From a virus: a DNA stretch of 41,356 nt. Made by a program: the position numbers and the translations under genes. Positions within the stretch are counted from its first letter, which is position 1; each line of letters begins with the position of its first letter. Positions 15,085-23,906 of the stretch are shown here, piece after piece. The stretch is taken from positions 1 to 41,356 of the IMG/VR virus record IMGVR_UViG_3300044960_000727, one strand, 5' to 3'. The notes under the pieces were generated by a model. The model saw only the letters and a program-made list of their open reading frames with translations. It did no database searches and was not told the origin of the DNA.

Positions 15085-16113
15085 ATGAAGCCGAAAAAGG
15101 TTTTGAACTCGAAGGGCGAACCTATCGTCCTTGATGAACGTGCACAGCGCGTTGCTGATATCAATCAACGGTTCTGCAACGCTTTGGGTTATCAGATCGA
15201 CATCACCACGTTGACGACGATCATCGCGTCGGTGTCGGAGCAGAAGTTCTTCCAAGTCGCACCAGCGGATTATTTGCCGGTGCGGGTTGGCCAGGGTGCG
15301 TGGAGTCTCTCGCTCACCACGTTCCGATCTTTTTTGCTCGGTGACGAGTTCGAGAAAGGGATCATTAATCAAGGCACTTCTGGTGCTCGTCTCGCCGAGA
15401 CTGGCGTCGGTATCGACGCGCTGTCGGTTTCGGTGCGGAACTGGGCAAAAGAAATCACGTACACGTTGTTCGACATTGAGTTCGCTCAGAAGTCGGGCAA
15501 CTGGGATATGGTGACGGCACTTGAGAAGGCACGCAAGACCAACTGGGACCTTGGCATCCAGAAAATTGCGTTTCTTGGTGCGAAAGGTGATTCTGCCGTT
15601 CGTGGCTTCCTCAACCAAACAGGTGTCACGGTCAACACGAGCACGATCACTAAGCCCATCTCGACGATGACTAGTGCGGAACTGAAAACGTTCCTCACGG
15701 CAGTGATCGCGGATTACCGTGCGAACTGCAATTATACTGCGTGGCCGACGCACTTTACTATTCCGGAAGACGATTATTTGGGACTTGCGTCGCAAGCATC
15801 GGCGGATTTTCCGATCAAATCGACTTTGCAAGTGCTTCGTGAATCTTTCGCGGAGATCACGGGCAAGCCGGACTTCAAAATCCAGCCACTGGCATACGCT
15901 ATTCCTTCGAAATCGAGTGGTGTGCTGACAGTGCCGCGCTACGTGCTGTCGAATTACGACGAGGATTCGTTGCGCATGGATATCCCGGTTGACTACACGT
16001 CGACGCTGGCAAACTCCATGAACTCGTTCTCGTTCCAAAACGTCGGATACGGTCAATTCACTGGCGTGCTCGCGTATCGTCCAGCAGAAATGCTGTATTT
16101 CGACATCGTTTAA
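15085..16113 (+). CDS. Major capsid protein (DUF2184, HK97 fold)
   Basis: A 342-residue protein of the DUF2184 capsid family: FFQVAPADYLPVRVGQGAW near residues 52-70, NWDLGIQKIAFLGA at about 152-165, and a C-terminal PVDYTSTLANSMNSFSFQNVGYGQFTGVLAYRPAEMLYFDIV-type beta region (described here only in part). These proteins adopt the HK97 fold and form the icosahedral shell. It follows the decoration gene, has a strong ribosome binding site, and is followed by an intrinsic terminator, which would raise its transcript level over downstream genes. Confidence 0.93.
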   Translation: MKPKKVLNSKGEPIVLDERAQRVADINQRFCNALGYQIDITTLTTIIASVSEQKFFQVAPADYLPVRVGQGAWSLSLTTFRSFLLGDEFEKGIINQGTSGARLAETGVGIDALSVSVRNWAKEITYTLFDIEFAQKSGNWDMVTALEKARKTNWDLGIQKIAFLGAKGDSAVRGFLNQTGVTVNTSTITKPISTMTSAELKTFLTAVIADYRANCNYTAWPTHFTIPEDDYLGLASQASADFPIKSTLQVLRESFAEITGKPDFKIQPLAYAIPSKSSGVLTVPRYVLSNYDEDSLRMDIPVDYTSTLANSMNSFSFQNVGYGQFTGVLAYRPAEMLYFDIV

Positions 16114-16139
16114 CATCTGCCACACTGGCATCCCTCAGT

Positions 16140-16173
16140 GGCCGGTGGGGCCTTCCCTACCGGCCAATTTTTT
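16140..16173 (+). terminator. Intrinsic terminator after the major capsid gene
   Basis: GGCCGGTGGGG (16140-16150) pairs with CCCTACCGGCC (16155-16165) through one G-U pair, with a CCTT loop, followed by AATTTTTT. It ends 14 bp before the next gene. It should end part of the capsid transcript while allowing some readthrough to the tail genes. Confidence 0.9.
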
Positions 16174-16186
16174 GACGAGGTAACTG

Positions 16187-16618
16187 GTGGCGTACACAGC
16201 TCCAACGGTCGCGGATTTTAAGGCGTACTTCGACCGAGACTTTCCGTTTGGTGTGACCAACGCAGAAGTCAAGGACTCGGACATCACGCGCGCACTCACT
16301 GAAGCTGGGCTTTGTATTAATGAGGCTCTCTGGAGTGAGCAGGCTGAGTACACCACAGGTTATTTTTATCTCACGGCTCATTATCTAGTAATGAACCTGC
16401 GAGCTTCGAGCCAAGGCATCGCCGGAAATTATGCATGGCTGCAAAATTCGCGATCGGCGGGTTCAGTCTCCGAGTCGGTTTCTATCCCCGAGCAGATTTT
16501 GAGGTCGCCGACGCTCTCGATGCTTGCAAAAACTAATTATGGTGCGCGCTATCTTGAGATGATTTTGCCAAAACTTATCGGCGCAGTTCATGCGGTCTGT
16601 GGAGCAACGACACCATGA
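16187..16618 (+). CDS. Head-tail connector (DUF4054-like)
   Basis: A 143-residue protein starting at GTG, matching DUF4054-type connector proteins: PTVADFKAYFDRDFPFGV at the N-terminus, then DSDITRALTEAG and a helical stretch HYLVMNLRASSQGIAG. These adaptors bind the portal and extend the neck channel. It is the first gene after the capsid terminator and overlaps the next gene by ATGA. Confidence 0.82.
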   Translation: MAYTAPTVADFKAYFDRDFPFGVTNAEVKDSDITRALTEAGLCINEALWSEQAEYTTGYFYLTAHYLVMNLRASSQGIAGNYAWLQNSRSAGSVSESVSIPEQILRSPTLSMLAKTNYGARYLEMILPKLIGAVHAVCGATTP

Positions 16619-17082
16619 ACGATTCGGACACAGTAGAAGTTCGTGGACCCGGTTTCGAAGCGGTCTTGCAGCTGTTCAAAGATCCGCCGATAGTCAAAGT
16701 CGGTATCCTTGGTGATGGCGTTATTCGCTCGACTGGTGGTCCTAGCAACGCACAAATTGGTATGAAGCATGAGTTTGGGACAACCGAGCTCCCACAGCGC
16801 TCATTTTTACGTATGCCACTCATCGAGAAATTGGATTTTGCGCTATCTCGCGCTGGGTTTTTCTCAGAAAACACTGCTGAAGAAGTAATAAAGACCAAGT
16901 CAGTAGGAAAGTTTTTTCAGAAAATAGGTTTTACTGCGGTTGCAGTAGTGCTCGACGCGTTCAACACTGGTGGCTTCGGACAGTGGAAACCGTCGAACAT
17001 GAAACGAAAGAAAGTCCGCCAAACACTGGTTGAGACGCAGCAACTGCGGAATTCAATCAGTTCTGCGGTGGTTAAGGAATAA
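16615..17082 (+). CDS. Tail completion / virion morphogenesis-like neck protein
   Basis: A 155-residue protein with the features of Mu gpG/HK97 gp10-type neck proteins: VKVGILGDG, a short GMKHEFGTTELPQRSFLRMPL segment, and a C-terminal QTLVETQQLRNSISSAVV. It likely joins head and tail or caps the tail. TGGAG precedes its ATG, which overlaps the previous stop. Family resemblance is by pattern, with fair confidence. Confidence 0.72.
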   Translation: MNDSDTVEVRGPGFEAVLQLFKDPPIVKVGILGDGVIRSTGGPSNAQIGMKHEFGTTELPQRSFLRMPLIEKLDFALSRAGFFSENTAEEVIKTKSVGKFFQKIGFTAVAVVLDAFNTGGFGQWKPSNMKRKKVRQTLVETQQLRNSISSAVVKE

Positions 17083-17087
17083 ATTGC

Positions 17088-17489
17088 GTGCCTATTTACG
17101 ACGCAAAAAATCGGTTGCTCTCGGCGAATTCTGGCACTGTGCCTAATGTTTCTGGTGCATTGCACGGCTGGATGCAGCCAATGACTTTTACGCGAGTAAC
17201 TACCACCATCGTTGACTTCCAGGCGCGCGAAGTCGGTGTAGATTTCTCGTTCATGGGTGTCTGGCAGCCTTTCACGGCAAAGCAGCTGCAGATTTTGCCC
17301 GAAAAAGAGCGTTCGCGCTCCTGGTTCACACTGCACGCAGAATTGGGAGTCGTCCTTGATACTGATGAAGTGGTAAAATACCTAGGAATCCAGTATCGAG
17401 TGATGGAGAAAATTGATTATACCATTTACGGATACGTGGAGTATCATTTAGTACAAGACGATACTGGTGCAGGACCGGAAATAGAGTAA
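17088..17489 (+). CDS. Neck or tail-associated protein
   Basis: A 133-residue protein starting at GTG. It lies between the neck protein and the tail terminator, and its beta-rich pattern (TFTRVTTTIVDFQAREVGVDFSF, and KYLGIQYRVMEKIDY) resembles neck/stopper proteins of small myoviruses. The characteristic spacing (6 nt after the previous stop) puts it in the same operon. I do not recognise a named family; neck function is from context. Confidence 0.7.
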   Translation: MPIYDAKNRLLSANSGTVPNVSGALHGWMQPMTFTRVTTTIVDFQAREVGVDFSFMGVWQPFTAKQLQILPEKERSRSWFTLHAELGVVLDTDEVVKYLGIQYRVMEKIDYTIYGYVEYHLVQDDTGAGPEIE

Positions 17490-17490
17490 G

Positions 17491-18216
17491 ATGCCACTGG
17501 CTATCCAAATCAATACACAGGCACTTGCGCCACGATGCAAAGCGGCAGCCGGAGCTTTCGGCGGCGTTGAACCATACGTGTTTTCGGTAGTACCGGGTGG
17601 TGCTGGTGGGTCAATTGATCCGGTGACTGGACTTTATACTGCTCCGGCGGTTTACGGCTTCGACATCGTTCGGGTTACTGATAGCAGTGGTGCGACTGCC
17701 GATGTTCGAGTGCTCGTAGCTTCGGCTCTTGAACTGTTTTGCGACATCCTGCGTCGAGAACTCAACCTTGAAAACGATCAAGTGTATTTGTGGGATCAGA
17801 AGTTTCAGCCGCCGAAGGACACCAGACTCTATATTGCCGTCGGCGTAGTTTCGTCGAAGCCTTTTGGGAATGGAAATTATCCAGACGGCTCGGGCCCGGG
17901 ACTCAGTCAGGATCAGTCGGTGAACATGCAGGCGACGCTTTCGGTCGATATCTTCTCACGTGGCGTCTCGGCTCTCCAACGTCGTGAAGAAGTGCTCATG
18001 GCTCTTACGTCTTGGTACTCAAAAAGCCAGCAAGAAACGAATTCGTTTTATATTGCACCACTGACCACGACATTCGTGAACATTTCTGAACTCGACGGCG
18101 CGGCGATTCCTTATCGGTTTTCTTTGGCTGTGAACATCCAGTACATGGTGCGCAAGGTGTCGCCGCAACCTTACTTTGATACATTTAACGCACCACAAAT
18201 TGAACTGGAACAGTAA
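17491..18216 (+). CDS. Tail terminator with N-terminal Ig-like domain
   Basis: A 241-residue protein. From about residue 80 it resembles the LIC_12616/neck-terminator type (ELFCDILRRELNL, RLYIAVGVVSSKPFGN, then a long beta/helix core ending in SLAVNIQYMVRKV), which caps the tail tube. Residues about 18-75 form a separate module (FGGVEPYVFSVVPGGAGG, DPVTGLYTAP, VTDSSGATADVRV) typical of bacterial Ig-like/cadherin-like domains. Such an addition would decorate the tail-neck surface. It sits just before the sheath gene. Confidence 0.78.
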   Translation: MPLAIQINTQALAPRCKAAAGAFGGVEPYVFSVVPGGAGGSIDPVTGLYTAPAVYGFDIVRVTDSSGATADVRVLVASALELFCDILRRELNLENDQVYLWDQKFQPPKDTRLYIAVGVVSSKPFGNGNYPDGSGPGLSQDQSVNMQATLSVDIFSRGVSALQRREEVLMALTSWYSKSQQETNSFYIAPLTTTFVNISELDGAAIPYRFSLAVNIQYMVRKVSPQPYFDTFNAPQIELEQ

Positions 18217-18237
18217 CTCTTTCGAGGAGACTTAAAA

Positions 18238-19656
18238 ATGGCAGAACTGGCGTTAACTAACATCATCAATGTTTCGGTGGCGGATGCTCCAGCCGGTGCC
18301 GGTGAATATAACACATCTAACTTGGCCTGTTTCACCGAAGAAGCTTACAACCCAGCAACCTTCGGAAGTGATGGTTATAAGATTTATTTGACGCCGGATG
18401 AAGTCGCAACCGACTTCGGGAGTAGTTCGAAGACGTATGCGATGGCGCTACAAGTTTTTTCGCAGCGGCCAAACATTCTAGCTGGTGGTGGTTACTTTGT
18501 GGTGATCCCGTTCATCGTTGAAGTGCAGACGATTACGCCGTCGGCAGTTCCGACTTCGGGCACGTATGAGATCAACTTCAACGGTGATGTTACACCAGCA
18601 ATTAACTGGAATGATACGGCATCGCAGATTCAGACCAAAGTTCGGACGTTGAACGGTCTCGAACAAGCAGTGGTAACAGGCACTCTTGCTACCGCAATTA
18701 CCATCACTTTCAAGGGATATTATGGTGATGCCCCAATGCTCACCATCACCAACAACACACTGGACAACGGTATTACGCTGACCGTCGCGCAGGCGACGGC
18801 TGGTGAAACTTTCGCCCAAGCCATTACTCGCGCGTCGGCATTGGTGCAGTTCTTCGGTGTTATGGCCACGCAAATTTTTGCCGAGGCGCCGATGCTGGCT
18901 GCTGCAGCGGTCGTACAGTCCAAAATCAAAATGGCCTTTTTTGTGTCGCGAACCGCAGCAGACGTCGACCCAGGCGGTCTACTCGACAAGCTCGCCACTG
19001 GTAATTGGGACCAATCCCGTGGTCTTCTCTACGCTTCGGCAACGACTGATCTCGCAGCGCTTTTGTTCATGGCGTCTTATGCTAGTCGCGCTCTTTCAGT
19101 CGACTTCAGCGGCTCGAACACGACCATTACGATGCACATGAAGGATTTGGTGGGCGTGCAGCCAGATACTGGCATCACGCAGAACATCCTTGAAAAATGC
19201 GAGAGTGCTGGCGTCGACTTCTACGGCAATTTCCAAGGTGTTCCGAAAGTCTATTCGACTGGTGGTAACACGTTCTTTGATCGAGTCTATAATCGTCTGG
19301 CGTTCGCTGGTGCACTACAGATCGCGGGCTTTAACTTCTTAGCGCGTTCGTCCACCAAAGTGCCACAGACCGAATCCGGAATGGACGCTTTCAAAAGCGC
19401 GTATCGTGCTGTCTGTGAGCAATATGTAACAAACGGTTTTCTCGCGCCAGGCCGGTGGACGAGTCCTACAACGTTTGGGAATCAAGAAGACTTCTACTCA
19501 AATATTGAGCAGCGAGGATATTACATGTTTTCCAAGCCAATTGCGCAGCAATCGACTGCAGCGCGCGAGAATCGCCAGGCACCACTTCTGCAAATCGCAG
19601 CAAAAGAAGCTGGCGCGTTTCAAAAAGGCAATGTGTTGGTGAATTTGAACGCATAA
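18238..19656 (+). CDS. Tail sheath protein (DUF3383)
   Basis: A 472-residue protein of the DUF3383 contractile sheath family. The N-terminus (NIINVSVADAPAGAGEYNTSNLACFTEE) and C-terminal part (GYYMFSKPIAQQSTAARENRQAPLL) are family-typical, with a variable beta domain inserted at about 100-190. The sheath surrounds the tube and contracts to drive DNA injection; its presence defines this as a myovirus. CGAGGAG lies 8 nt before the ATG. It is followed by the tube gene. Confidence 0.9.
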   Translation: MAELALTNIINVSVADAPAGAGEYNTSNLACFTEEAYNPATFGSDGYKIYLTPDEVATDFGSSSKTYAMALQVFSQRPNILAGGGYFVVIPFIVEVQTITPSAVPTSGTYEINFNGDVTPAINWNDTASQIQTKVRTLNGLEQAVVTGTLATAITITFKGYYGDAPMLTITNNTLDNGITLTVAQATAGETFAQAITRASALVQFFGVMATQIFAEAPMLAAAAVVQSKIKMAFFVSRTAADVDPGGLLDKLATGNWDQSRGLLYASATTDLAALLFMASYASRALSVDFSGSNTTITMHMKDLVGVQPDTGITQNILEKCESAGVDFYGNFQGVPKVYSTGGNTFFDRVYNRLAFAGALQIAGFNFLARSSTKVPQTESGMDAFKSAYRAVCEQYVTNGFLAPGRWTSPTTFGNQEDFYSNIEQRGYYMFSKPIAQQSTAARENRQAPLLQIAAKEAGAFQKGNVLVNLNA

Positions 19657-19658
19657 CC

Positions 19659-19679
19659 TATTTTTAAGGAGCATAATAG
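19659..19679 (+). promoter_or_regulatory. Translation-start cassette of the tail tube gene
   Basis: CTATTTTTAAGGAGCATAAT is the near duplicate of the leader before the major capsid gene (15062-15084). It gives AAGGAG about 7 nt before ATG after a U-rich stretch. Confidence 0.7.
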
Positions 19680-20135
19680 ATGGCAACGATTTCGCTTACC
19701 GGTGCTGATACGGTAATCATCGATGGTCGAGTCATTCGCGACTTGGCCGACGGTGACGCCGCAGCGCTCACGTTTCCAAATGATATCGCTAACGTTCAAA
19801 CCGGAAAGAACGGCAACGCAATCTACGGGTTGAACGAATCGGGCAAGCAAGCGGAATTCAAACTTAGGGTTATCCGTGGCTCTAGCGATGATAAATACCT
19901 GAATGGCCGGATGGTGCAGCAGGAGAACGATTTTTCCTCGTTCGTATTGCTCAATGGTGAGTTCATCAAAAAAGTCGGCGATGGCAAAGGCAACACAACT
20001 AAAGACACGTATATTGCGTCGTTCGGTGTGTTTACTAAGCGCATCGAAGCCAAGACCAATGTGAACGGCGAGACCGAGCAATCGGTAGCCATTTATACGA
20101 TGAAGTTCGCAAATGCGCCGAGGGCATTGACTTAA
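19680..20135 (+). CDS. Tail tube protein (DUF3277-like)
   Basis: A 151-residue beta-rich protein directly after the sheath, as tail tube proteins are. The pattern TVIIDGRVIRDLADGDAAAL, NGNAIYGLNESGKQAEFKLRV, and FGVFTKRIEAKTNVNGETEQSVAIYTMKF fits the DUF3277 tube family. It polymerises in hexameric rings inside the sheath. Its last base is shared with the ATG of the chaperone gene (TAATG). Confidence 0.85.
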   Translation: MATISLTGADTVIIDGRVIRDLADGDAAALTFPNDIANVQTGKNGNAIYGLNESGKQAEFKLRVIRGSSDDKYLNGRMVQQENDFSSFVLLNGEFIKKVGDGKGNTTKDTYIASFGVFTKRIEAKTNVNGETEQSVAIYTMKFANAPRALT

Positions 20136-20548
20136 TGGAACGTAAACTTCCGTCTGGGGCCAAGCTAAAAGTTAACTTGGCCCCTTTTTCTGAAGCTCGG
20201 GCGCTACTTCGGGCGATTGCTGCTGAAGCTAAAGATATACCGCTTCGACGCACCATGGATGTGATCGAAGTAGCAAAGTTCATTATCTGCTCGTCACTTG
20301 CGAGTGAGTCAATTGAAGCGGCGTTACGACCTTGTCTTGAACGATGCTTATATAATGGAGAGAAGATCACGGCAGATACGTTCGAAGACGAAAACGCTCG
20401 TGTGGACTTTATCGAAGTCTGCTTGGAGGTGGCGAAGCACAATCTCGCCCCTTTCGTGAAAAGCCTTTATGCCGAGTACGAAATGCACATCAAACGAGCG
20501 ATGTCTATCCTGACGTCGAATACGGAGGAGGCGACGACACCCTCTTAA
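20135..20548 (+). CDS. Tail assembly chaperone (short form)
   Basis: A 137-residue helical protein between tube and tape measure, the position of tail assembly chaperones that coat the tape measure before tube polymerisation. It begins KLPSGAKLKVNLAPFSEARAL, a typical start for this family. The reading frame contains a canonical -1 slippery heptamer, C CCT TTC, at 20449-20455, from which ribosomes could enter a second open frame. The zero-frame product ends in a low-complexity TSNTEEATTPS tail. Confidence 0.85.
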   Translation: MERKLPSGAKLKVNLAPFSEARALLRAIAAEAKDIPLRRTMDVIEVAKFIICSSLASESIEAALRPCLERCLYNGEKITADTFEDENARVDFIEVCLEVAKHNLAPFVKSLYAEYEMHIKRAMSILTSNTEEATTPS

Positions 20549-20694
20549 TTCTTTTTCGATTGGTGCGCGCAGGTTATGGAAGCCTGAACGAGGTACAGAA
20601 CTTCGACGCTCGAACAGTAATACAAGCGCTGTATTACGAAACTTTCCAAGATGAGTTCGAATCGACGTATCTGGAGCTGAATCGATGCAAGTAG
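20455..20694 (+). CDS. -1 frameshift extension of the tail assembly chaperone
   Basis: The -1 frame is open from 20356 to TAG at 20692-20694. After slippage at CCCTTTC (20449-20455) it would add 79 residues, starting RELP-like coding (REKPLCRVRNA) and including GGGDDTLLILFRLVRAGYGS and an acidic helical end. That segment matches the second chaperone domain (the T part of G-T type proteins). The fusion would be about 186 residues. It ends by overlapping the first codons of the tape measure gene. A GGAGGAGG at 20524-20531 could instead serve as a ribosome binding site for an internal start. Confidence 0.65.
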   Translation, partial: REKPLCRVRNAHQTSDVYPDVEYGGGDDTLLILFRLVRAGYGSLNEVQNFDARTVIQALYYETFQDEFESTYLELNRCK

Positions 20695-21854
20695 GCGAGT
20701 TCTTCGTAAAATTAGGCGTCACCGGCGCGGACGTCGCGACCAAATCCGTAAAAAGCGCCACCGGCGCAATGAGTTCACTCCGAGAGACGAGCCTTGCCAC
20801 GAAAGCCGCGATTCTCGCGGTTTTCTATGGACTGCAACGTATCACTGGTACGGCAGGCGAACGCGGCATGGAACTCAAGCAGTTCGCTGACGCTACTGGC
20901 CTTTCGACTGATAAGCTCCAGCGATGGCAGTATGCGGCTCGTCAGTACGGTGTGGCCGGAAGTGAAGTGGTAGGCGTGATTAAGAGCATTCAGAAAGCAA
21001 TGCTCGATATGCAGATGGGTAAAGGCGCGCCCGAAGGTATTGGTCTACTAGCGAACGCAGTCGGATTCGATACTGCTAAAGCTCGGGACGCGTTCTACGT
21101 GATGGACAAGCTTCAACAGTTCGCGCAATCTGGCGTTTCTGCGGACGTCGCCGGAGCTGTATTGAGATCGTTCGGCGTTGCAGACAGCATGCTAGCGTTC
21201 TTTCGTAAAAATCAGGTTGATATCGACAAAATCTCTTCATCGATGATCATCAGTCCTAAGACCATCGACCAGCTAGCAAAAGTCGACGTGATGTACGCTA
21301 ATGTGTACGCGAAATTTCAGCGCACCATGGAGCGGCTGACGGCGAAACACGGTATTGGTATCATCGCGGGAATGGACAAAGCAGCTAGTCAATTGCTGCT
21401 CGTGATAGACAGGCTTGCTACGCTAGCAGATAAACTTAGAATATTCGAAATCATCACCGAAGCTTTCAAAGGCTGGGCGATGATTCTGGAGCTGGTAACT
21501 GGACTGCTTGGTGACCTTGATCGAAAGACTGGAAAAAAGAAAGACTGGGATCCAGTAAAAGACATCAAAGATGGTTTTAAATCGATACTCGACTTGGTGT
21601 TACCGACGGACAAACTTGCGAATTACATGGCTGGTAATGGTTTTTCGACTCCTGAGACGCCGAAGCCACTACTAGCTAAACTTCCGAAAGTTACACAACA
21701 GAACATTCAACCGATTCAGAAGACAAATAACACCACGGTTCACCAGGTTAATAATTTCCATGGTGTGAAAGGTGCTAGTGACGCACTCGAATTGCTTCGT
21801 CGACAAACTAACGCGGCAGTAGATCAGAGTCCAGCAAAAGCACAGGTGAACTGA
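20685..21854 (+). CDS. Tape measure protein (short)
   Basis: A 389-residue protein starting at ATG within the end of the chaperone frame. The N-terminus (FFVKLGVTGADVATKSVKSA) and ATGLSTDKLQRWQYAARQYG are typical of tape measures. A hydrophobic segment lies near 250-265 (IITEAFKGWAMILELVTGLLG). Tape length sets tail length; 389 residues is short and predicts a short contractile tail, of the order of 60 nm by the usual 1.5 angstrom per residue rule. It ends with an amphipathic Asn/Gln-rich part. Confidence 0.87.
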   Translation: MQVGEFFVKLGVTGADVATKSVKSATGAMSSLRETSLATKAAILAVFYGLQRITGTAGERGMELKQFADATGLSTDKLQRWQYAARQYGVAGSEVVGVIKSIQKAMLDMQMGKGAPEGIGLLANAVGFDTAKARDAFYVMDKLQQFAQSGVSADVAGAVLRSFGVADSMLAFFRKNQVDIDKISSSMIISPKTIDQLAKVDVMYANVYAKFQRTMERLTAKHGIGIIAGMDKAASQLLLVIDRLATLADKLRIFEIITEAFKGWAMILELVTGLLGDLDRKTGKKKDWDPVKDIKDGFKSILDLVLPTDKLANYMAGNGFSTPETPKPLLAKLPKVTQQNIQPIQKTNNTTVHQVNNFHGVKGASDALELLRRQTNAAVDQSPAKAQVN

Positions 21855-21855
21855 G

Positions 21856-22713
21856 ATGCCAGACATTTCAGGGATAGCTTTATCTACGACTACAGCTACT
21901 TCACTTGCCAATTTGGTGTTGGTAAGTCCACAGAAGACTATCGGTTATCAGCCACAAGCAAAGTCGACCAAGAACGGAAAACTGCAGCCACAGCCACCGG
22001 CGATTCTCTTTCATTACGAAGGAGAACAGCAAATTTCTCTTGAATCGGATATCACTGACCATTATGTCGAAGACAACTCTACTATTCAAGACCAAATAGC
22101 ACTGCGGCCTGAACAAGTAGTAGTTAATGGTTACATCGGCGAACTTAACACAGTTCCGCCACGAGCACTAGAGACACTTAAATCAGCAGCGGATAAGCTC
22201 ACCATAATTTCAGCCTACACGCCGTCGTTATCTCTTACTGCACTACGTGCGTACAATCTGGCATTTGCCGCGTATCAAGTCTTAGATAATGCTGCTGCTG
22301 CGGCAATTTCTGCTTGGGGTTCGGTTACTGGTAAGACTGGTGAGCAAACTGTAATCGACGGCGTAAATGTCACCGTCGGGCGAAATCAGACTAAACAGGC
22401 TCTGGCGTTCCAACAATTTTACGGTTATTGGAAGAATCGAACGCTTTTCACAGTACAAACGCCGTGGGCGGTTTTTCAGAACATGGCTATCAAATCGTTA
22501 CGAGCGACGCAATCGGCGGAAACTCGAATGATCACCGACTTTGAAGTGACATTTAAATTGGTGCGTTTTGCCAATACGGTGGTAACTCCAGTAAAATTGA
22601 ACAATTTTGACGGTCGGGCTGCGGCTCAAGCAAGTCCTGTCGTTGACTTAGGTACTTCAGCGCCAGCGGTGTCCAATACTACTTTGCAGTCAAAGATTTC
22701 GGCGGTGAAGTAA
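21856..22713 (+). CDS. Dit-like baseplate/distal tail protein
   Basis: A 285-residue protein after the tape measure. The segment FHYEGEQQISLESDITDHYVEDNSTIQDQI and RPEQVVVNGYIGEL is the signature of Dit-like N-terminal domains in Pam3-type myoviruses. The central Ala-rich part is helical, followed by VQTPWAVFQNMAIKSLRA, again family-typical. It attaches the tube to the baseplate. Its stop shares a base with the next ATG. Confidence 0.82.
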   Translation: MPDISGIALSTTTATSLANLVLVSPQKTIGYQPQAKSTKNGKLQPQPPAILFHYEGEQQISLESDITDHYVEDNSTIQDQIALRPEQVVVNGYIGELNTVPPRALETLKSAADKLTIISAYTPSLSLTALRAYNLAFAAYQVLDNAAAAAISAWGSVTGKTGEQTVIDGVNVTVGRNQTKQALAFQQFYGYWKNRTLFTVQTPWAVFQNMAIKSLRATQSAETRMITDFEVTFKLVRFANTVVTPVKLNNFDGRAAAQASPVVDLGTSAPAVSNTTLQSKISAVK

Positions 22714-23063
22714 TGCGCAGAATCGAACAAGTTACTGACGATGCAGCTCAAAAGCAGCGGATAACATTACCTGATGGAACTACTTTTGAGTTCACCATGA
22801 GATTTTATCCGCAACAATATGGTTGGTTCATTACCGAACTTACTTATGGTGAAATGTTTACACTGCGAGGGATGCGAATCTGTGTAAGTCCGAACATCCT
22901 GCACCAGTTTCGCAACAAGCTACCGTTTGGTATTGCTTGCTTTTCCGCAAACTCGCGAGAACCTAGCCTGCAAGAAGACTTCTCTTCTGGTGCGGCTCAA
23001 CTCTACGTACTTGACCGAGACGAAGTCGAGTATGTAACCGATTTCTATAATGGACAAGTTTAG
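22713..23063 (+). CDS. Baseplate plug protein
   Basis: A 116-residue beta-rich protein matching the baseplate plug family described in cyanophage Pam3: ITLPDGTTFEFTMRFYPQQYGWF, then LRGMRICVSPNILHQFRNKLPFGI and LYVLDRDEVEYV. It fills the end of the tube below the distal tail protein. It overlaps the hub gene by 14 bases and the distal tail gene by one. Confidence 0.8.
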   Translation: MRRIEQVTDDAAQKQRITLPDGTTFEFTMRFYPQQYGWFITELTYGEMFTLRGMRICVSPNILHQFRNKLPFGIACFSANSREPSLQEDFSSGAAQLYVLDRDEVEYVTDFYNGQV

Positions 23064-23901
23064 TCGAAAATATAAATTGTCCATAGAAACTACTGATGGG
23101 AAGACGCTTACTATTGAGCCACCGCTCACGCTTAGCTTCAGCGTCGACCGTTCAATTTTGTCCTCAGCTAACAACGCGGTCTTTCGGATAATGAATCTTT
23201 CCGAGCGGACACGTAACCGCATTCGGAAAAATCGACTCGATTTTGCAGACTTGCGTTCGATTTCGGTTCGGGCGGGTTATGGTGACAACCTGCCAGTTAT
23301 CTTCTCTGGCAACGTCTCCGAGTGCGCGTCTACGCGCGAAGGCCAAACGTTTGTCACGCAGATCGAGTGTTTCGATGCTGGGTACGCATTTGCCAATACT
23401 ATTATCTCGATGGAATTCCCCGCCGGAACTTCCGAGCGGACCATCATCGAAACGATTATTCGTTCTCTTCCTGGTGTATCTGTTGGCACTATTGGCAGTT
23501 TTGATAACCAAATAACCCGAGGAAATTCATACTCAGGATCAGCTATTGATATCCTACGTGAAATCTCCGGCGGCACATTCTACGTAGATAATGGTCGAGC
23601 GTACGTCTTGCGCGACAATGAAGTCGTGTTAGGCTCTATTGCCGAAATCTCCTCGGCGTCAGGACTTCTTGGGACGCCAGTGCTACAAGAGACGTTTCTT
23701 ACTTTTGATATCTTGTTTGAACCTCGACTGTTTGTTGGGCAAAAAGTACGGTTGAACTCAATTACTGCGGCAAATTTTAATGGTGAGTATAAAGTAGTTT
23801 CGGTAAAGCACTCAGGTACCATTTCTGAAGCAATCGGTGATGATGCGCGAACTTCGGTGGCGCTTTGGGCGCCACCAGGCCGCTTAACTCTGGTGAATTA
23901 G
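23050..23901 (+). CDS. Baseplate hub protein (gp27-like)
   Basis: A 283-residue protein of the hub class: SFSVDRSILSSANNAVFRIMNLSERTRN, SVRAGYGDNLPVIFSGNVSE and KVRLNSITAANFNGEYKVVSVKHSG. These form the trimeric ring that carries the central spike. The start lies inside the end of the plug gene. It is followed by the spike gene, matching T4 gp27-gp5 order. Confidence 0.85.
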   Translation: MDKFSRKYKLSIETTDGKTLTIEPPLTLSFSVDRSILSSANNAVFRIMNLSERTRNRIRKNRLDFADLRSISVRAGYGDNLPVIFSGNVSECASTREGQTFVTQIECFDAGYAFANTIISMEFPAGTSERTIIETIIRSLPGVSVGTIGSFDNQITRGNSYSGSAIDILREISGGTFYVDNGRAYVLRDNEVVLGSIAEISSASGLLGTPVLQETFLTFDILFEPRLFVGQKVRLNSITAANFNGEYKVVSVKHSGTISEAIGDDARTSVALWAPPGRLTLVN

Positions 23902-23906
23902 AGCCT

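Noticed and set aside
15058-16131. Leftward 357-codon frame opposite the capsid gene
   Set aside because: Mirror frame of the major capsid gene; Arg/His-rich antisense composition and no start signal.
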